Positions 62,130-64,000 of a stretch of DNA of 64,000 nucleotides are shown in pieces. The DNA comes from Enterococcus quebecensis (GTDB lineage: Bacteria; Bacillota; Bacilli; Lactobacillales; Enterococcaceae). The translations under genes were made by a program, and so were the position numbers. The stretch covers positions 124,001 to 188,000 of the forward strand of contig NZ_MIKB01000012.1 in assembly GCF_001730365.1 (NCBI RefSeq), written 5' to 3'. Positions within the stretch are counted from its first letter, which is position 1. Each line of letters begins with the position of its first letter. The notes beneath the pieces were generated by a model that searched no databases, was not told the origin of the DNA, and worked only from the letters and a program-made list of their open reading frames with translations.

Positions 62130-64000
62130 ATGACTATAAAAAATAAAATAAAGAATTTTGTCAAAAAGAAGAACTTAAATCCAATGAACAATCGTAAAAA
62201 AGTAGGCATTATTTTATTTGCTACGAGTATTGGATTGTTCTTTTTATTTGCCTTTAGATTAACGTACATAGTTGCAGTAGGAAAAGTCGCAGGTGTCTCT
62301 TTACCAGAAAAAACTGCAAATCTCTATCAAGGAAGCAGTGTTGTCAAGGCAAAAAGAGGAGCTATTTTAGACCGAAATGGAAACGTGATTGCAGAAGATG
62401 CGACTTCTTATTCTGTTTATGCTATTTTGTCTGAGACTTATCTAGGTGAAGAAAATAAAAAACTATATGCACAGAAAAAAGATTTCCAACTATTAGCGGA
62501 CATTTTAGATAGAAATACTGACCTCACTAAAGATGCCGCTTTAAACTTTTTAAATAGCGGTGTAAATGAAGATGGATCTGTGAAATTTCAAGTTGAGTTT
62601 GGCTCTAAAGGTAAAAATATTACGTTAGAAACCAGACAAAAAATCGAAAATGAACTCAAACAAAATAAAGTCTCAGGTCTATACTTTGAAGGTCACCCAG
62701 CTAGGATTTATCCAAATGGTGCATTTGCTTCCCATTTTATTGGCTATACAGGTTCTGCTGATGCGGAAGATGATTCAAAAGGCTTGGTCGGTAAGATGGG
62801 CATAGAAAAATCATACAATGATATTTTAAGTGGAACAGACGGCAAAATTGATTATAAAAAAGACGTTTACGGAAATCCCTTGCCAGGAACTGTGGCAAGT
62901 GAAAAGAAAGCAGTTGATGGTAAGGATATCTATACGACTTTAGATAGCCGTATCCAAAGTCGATTAGAGTCGTTATTAGATCCAGTTATGGAAGAATATA
63001 AACCAGAAGATATGACTGCTATGTTGATGAAAGCCAAAACGGGTGAGATATTAGCGATGTCACAACGCCCTTCTTTCAATCCTGAAACAAAAGAAGGATT
63101 AGGAAAAGATACTGTGTGGCGTAATATTTTAGTAGAAGATAAATTCGAACCAGGTTCTACTATGAAACTTTTTACTTCAGCTGCGGCTATGCAGGAAGGA
63201 AAATTTAATCCTAATGCGACATTTGTTTATCCGGCTGGCGGGTATAAGTTGGATGATAGAACTGTAAATGATCATGATTTTGGTGCAGTTGGTCCATTAA
63301 CGTTCCGACAAGCTATTTCTTGGTCAAGTAACGTAGGGATGCTTACTTTAGAACAAGCAATGGATCCTACGGGGAAAGTTTGGAGAAGTTATTTAGAAAA
63401 ATTTGGATTTGGAAAATCGACAAATTCAGGTTTAGCAGGAGAATCTTCGGGAGAGTTACCTGGCGATAACTGGGTCGATTTGGCGATGTCGTCATTTGGT
63501 CAAGCGGTCTCTGTAACAAACTTCCAAATGATGCAGGCTTATACATCAATAGCTAATGATGGTTCTATGTTAAAACCTCAATATATCAGTAAAATCGTTG
63601 ATAAAGATACCGGTGAAGAAAAAGTCACAAAACCAGAAAAAGTAGGACAACCGGTGATAACGCCTCAAGCGGCGAGTGATATCCGAACGTATATGATAGA
63701 TACCGTAGAAGATCCAACCTATGGTATTGCTCACGATGTTTACTCAGTACCTGGTTATCATGTGGGGGTTAAAACTGGAACTGCACAAATTACTGGAGAG
63801 AATGGTTACATGGCTGGTTTGACTGATTATACTTATTCAGTAGTAGAATTTGTGCCAGCTGATAATCCAGAATATATTTTATATCTTACAATGAAAAAAC
63901 CTCAGACATATACAAGAGATGCACTTGCAAAAATAGCAAATCCATTGATGCAAGTGGTAATGGATTCTATGGATAGTCAATCAACGACATCAGTAGAACC
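62130..64000 (+). CDS. Class B penicillin-binding protein (FtsI/PBP2B type), 5' part
   Basis: 623 residues visible, truncated by the window end. One membrane helix (about 29-52), a PBP dimerisation domain (RGAILDRNGNVIAEDA at about 78), then the transpeptidase with all three motifs: S343-T-M-K346, S399-S-N401 and K548-T-G. Septal DD-transpeptidase of the division cluster, first codon directly after the ftsL stop, no own Shine-Dalgarno beyond GGAAAGTG. Any PASTA domains would lie outside the window. Confidence 0.93.
   Translation, partial: MTIKNKIKNFVKKKNLNPMNNRKKVGIILFATSIGLFFLFAFRLTYIVAVGKVAGVSLPEKTANLYQGSSVVKAKRGAILDRNGNVIAEDATSYSVYAILSETYLGEENKKLYAQKKDFQLLADILDRNTDLTKDAALNFLNSGVNEDGSVKFQVEFGSKGKNITLETRQKIENELKQNKVSGLYFEGHPARIYPNGAFASHFIGYTGSADAEDDSKGLVGKMGIEKSYNDILSGTDGKIDYKKDVYGNPLPGTVASEKKAVDGKDIYTTLDSRIQSRLESLLDPVMEEYKPEDMTAMLMKAKTGEILAMSQRPSFNPETKEGLGKDTVWRNILVEDKFEPGSTMKLFTSAAAMQEGKFNPNATFVYPAGGYKLDDRTVNDHDFGAVGPLTFRQAISWSSNVGMLTLEQAMDPTGKVWRSYLEKFGFGKSTNSGLAGESSGELPGDNWVDLAMSSFGQAVSVTNFQMMQAYTSIANDGSMLKPQYISKIVDKDTGEEKVTKPEKVGQPVITPQAASDIRTYMIDTVEDPTYGIAHDVYSVPGYHVGVKTGTAQITGENGYMAGLTDYTYSVVEFVPADNPEYILYLTMKKPQTYTRDALAKIANPLMQVVMDSMDSQSTTSVE

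Noticed and set aside
63367-64000. Possible frameshift in the penicillin-binding protein
   Set aside because: Re-reading the frame from 62130 through the SxxK, SxN and KTG motifs to 64000 shows no stop or shift; the gene is simply cut by the window edge.

Overview
The window reads as chromosome from a low-GC Gram-positive bacterium, almost certainly an Enterococcus of the wider E. faecalis clade. The support is AT-rich coding sequence with strong AGGAGG ribosome-binding sites, ATG/GTG/TTG starts, an rplU-prp-rpmA block with an N-terminally extended L27, the order asp23-nusB-folD-xseA-xseB-ispA-tlyA-argR-recN, and the start of the division cluster (DUF3397 gene-mraZ-rsmH-ftsL-class B PBP). The genus call is inferred from gene content and order; no database was searched.

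Layout. 1-6.8 kb: one-carbon block (3' part of gcvPA, gcvPB, lpdA, an M20 amidohydrolase, fhs). 6.8-10.4 kb: niacin-type ECF S component with two NiaR-like operators, a sugar-ABC ATPase, mgsA, then a tetrahydrofolate riboswitch carrying a large tandem-duplicated insertion in front of folT. 10.4-21.7 kb: heterodimeric ABC exporter, a CmpB-like membrane protein, a secreted coiled-coil/3D-domain protein, GNATs, a LURP-one protein, a Cof phosphatase, ung, pta, tsaE. 21.7-31.5 kb: accessory region with a Crp/Fnr-type regulator divergent from a run of secreted or surface proteins (Ig-like, MucBP, LRR), a GH4 6-phospho-beta-glucosidase and a decayed phosphodiesterase-like gene. 31.5-33.3 kb: RpiR regulator and a double GNAT.

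33.5-42.6 kb: a compact siphovirus-type tail cluster (major tail protein, frameshifted tail chaperone, tape measure, Dit, tail lysin, baseplate/fibre proteins). No head, portal, terminase, integrase, holin or endolysin gene is visible in or beside it. It ends next to a tRNA-Arg. A defective prophage remnant or an F-type tailocin (phage-tail-like bacteriocin) are the two readings; the intact ORFs, preserved frameshift site and modular fibre genes favour a functional tail. 43-64 kb: ribosomal-protein block, a small variable stretch (secreted protein, GIY-YIG protein, nucleotidyltransferase, DUF2798, PNPOx-like), then core housekeeping genes up to a PBP cut by the window edge.

How parts work together. 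The glycine cleavage proteins, dihydrolipoyl dehydrogenase, formate-THF ligase and FolD all produce or interconvert folate one-carbon units, and FolT under a THF-sensing RNA supplies the folate. Prp removes the L27 N-terminal extension. The Crp/Fnr regulator is placed to control the divergent surface-protein genes. The strongest leads are the expanded THF riboswitch, the headless tail cluster with its repeated fibre-gene junctions, and the surface-protein locus with a shared, unrecognised N-terminal domain and an atypical anchor motif.
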